From assembly GCA_007126835.1 (NCBI GenBank), contig SLAO01000083.1, positions 1-6,229 of the forward strand: a stretch of DNA of 6,229 nt, in the 5' to 3' direction. This document shows, piece after piece, positions 5,310 through 6,229 of the stretch; the first letter of the stretch is position 1; each line of letters opens with the position of its first letter. The notes below the pieces were generated by a model. The model ran no database searches, was not told where the DNA came from, and saw only the letters and a program-made list of their open reading frames with translations. This DNA comes from Nitriliruptorales bacterium. GTDB lineage: Bacteria; Actinomycetota; Nitriliruptoria; Euzebyales; Egibacteraceae. The translations under genes were made by a program, and so were the position numbers.

Positions 5310-6229
5310 ATGTCAAGAACGCGCCTACTGTCCCTGTTGGCGGCACTGGCCGCCCTGTTGCTCGTACTGGGTGCCTGCGCCGATGATGACGCCGACCAGG
5401 CTGCCGAGCAGGCCGAAGAAGACGACGCGCCGCTCGCCCTCGATGATGACGGCGATGATGACGGTGACGACGAGGCTGTTGCGGACGACGCGGACGACGC
5501 GACCGAGGAAGACGAGGCTGCTGAGGAGGCAGAGGAGGCTGGCGATGTCGACCTCGCGGCCAGCGTCAACCAGTACGCCAGCACGCTTCCCGACGGCTGG
5601 ATGATGATCCGCGAGGCCGACGAACTAAACGACGCGATGCAGGTTGACGGCGCCGTCGTGATCGACGTCCGCAACCCCGAGGACTACGAGGAAGGTCACA
5701 TCCCCGGTGCCGTCAACATTCCGATCCGGGAACTCCCCGACAACCTCAACAGCATCCCCACGGACAGTCCCGTGTGGATCGTGTGCCAAACCGGTTGGCG
5801 GACGGGCATGGCCGTATCGTCGCTGCGCATGATGGGCTACGACAACGTCGAGGGCTGGGCCAACGAGTTCCCCGCGTGGGAGGAGGCCGGCTACGAAATC
5901 GAAACCGGCGAGGGCGCTGCCCTCGAGGACTTCGGCGAGCCCGACCTCGAGCCCGAGCTCGTCGAGGCCGTGGGTCAGTTCCTGTCCACGCTGCCCGATG
6001 GCTGGCTGCTCGTTCGCGAGGTCGATGAGGTCATGGACGCCGTGGACGCCGGAGCGGTGCTGCTCGACGTCCGCAACATCGAGAACTTCGAGGAGGGCAC
6101 CGTCGAGGGCGCCCTGGAGGTCCCGATCAGGGAGCTCGGCTCGCCGGACCTGGACATCCCCGCCGACTCCAACGTCATCGTGTACTGCCAGAGCGGCTGG
6201 CGCACCTCACTGGCGGTCCCGATCCTCCA
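5310..6229 (+). CDS. Lipoprotein with acidic linker and tandem rhodanese (sulfurtransferase) domains, partial
   Basis: The frame runs open to the window end (306 codons plus 2 nt), so the C-terminus is missing. Residues 1-23 are a lipoprotein signal: Arg-containing n-region, Leu/Ala core and lipobox LGAC with Cys23. Residues 24-83 form a tether in which 32 of 60 residues are Asp/Glu and none is Lys/Arg. Two rhodanese domains follow. The first (about 96-198) has IDVRNPEDYEEGHIPGAVNIP and active loop CQTGWRT with Cys159. The second (from about 230) has LDVRNIENFEEG and active loop CQSGWRT with Cys293. Both retain the catalytic Cys and the CxxGxR(S/T) loop, so both should carry persulfide. Each domain is preceded by STLPDGW, showing internal duplication with an offset of about 134 residues. 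Rhodaneses transfer sulfane sulfur from thiosulfate, polysulfide or persulfides. Lying 52 bp after the cytochrome gene in the same direction, it is probably co-transcribed and acts outside the membrane beside the molybdoenzyme. Specific substrate unknown. Confidence 0.9.
   Translation, partial: MSRTRLLSLLAALAALLLVLGACADDDADQAAEQAEEDDAPLALDDDGDDDGDDEAVADDADDATEEDEAAEEAEEAGDVDLAASVNQYASTLPDGWMMIREADELNDAMQVDGAVVIDVRNPEDYEEGHIPGAVNIPIRELPDNLNSIPTDSPVWIVCQTGWRTGMAVSSLRMMGYDNVEGWANEFPAWEEAGYEIETGEGAALEDFGEPDLEPELVEAVGQFLSTLPDGWLLVREVDEVMDAVDAGAVLLDVRNIENFEEGTVEGALEVPIRELGSPDLDIPADSNVIVYCQSGWRTSLAVPIL

Overview
This is a high-GC window that encodes one co-oriented gene cluster on the + strand. It consists of a regulator followed by a membrane-bound, extracytoplasmic molybdenum oxidoreductase and a lipid-anchored sulfurtransferase. 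High GC, GTG/ATG starts with strong Shine-Dalgarno sites, a twin-arginine-exported catalytic subunit and a lipoprotein with a very acidic linker suggest a high-GC Actinomycetota. A halotolerant line such as Nitriliruptoria or Euzebya would fit, but that taxonomic step is an inference made without any database search.

Layout: positions 1-598 contain no gene I can support, but they hold several overlapping dyad symmetries (302-347) and recurring ACAGGCAG-type repeats just before the first gene. At 599-1375 is a one-component regulator combining an excisionase/MerR-type helix-turn-helix with a PocR-like ligand-binding domain. A 69-bp gap with a 7-bp hairpin and a perfect tandem 10-bp repeat separates it from the enzyme operon. 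The operon encodes a Tat-exported molybdopterin (bis-PGD) catalytic subunit of the thiosulfate/polysulfide reductase (PhsA/PsrA) type (1445-3742), a four-cluster ferredoxin subunit with a C-terminal membrane helix (3744-4523), and a formate-dehydrogenase-gamma-type diheme cytochrome b (4520-5257). After 52 bp comes a lipoprotein with tandem rhodanese domains (5310 to beyond the window end).

Proposed working model: the PocR-domain regulator senses a small ligand and controls the operon. The periplasmic or outer-face catalytic subunit exchanges electrons through its own [4Fe-4S] cluster, the four clusters of the ferredoxin subunit and two b hemes with the quinone pool. The tandem rhodanese tethered to the membrane would bind sulfane sulfur and deliver it to, or remove it from, the catalytic subunit, as the Sud protein does for polysulfide reductase of Wolinella. 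The catalytic subunit resembles PhsA, but the two electron-transfer subunits resemble those of formate dehydrogenase-N. The residue after the predicted Mo-ligand cysteine is not the His required in formate dehydrogenases, so a sulfur substrate (thiosulfate, polysulfide or tetrathionate-like) is favoured over formate. Substrate and direction of electron flow cannot be settled from sequence.
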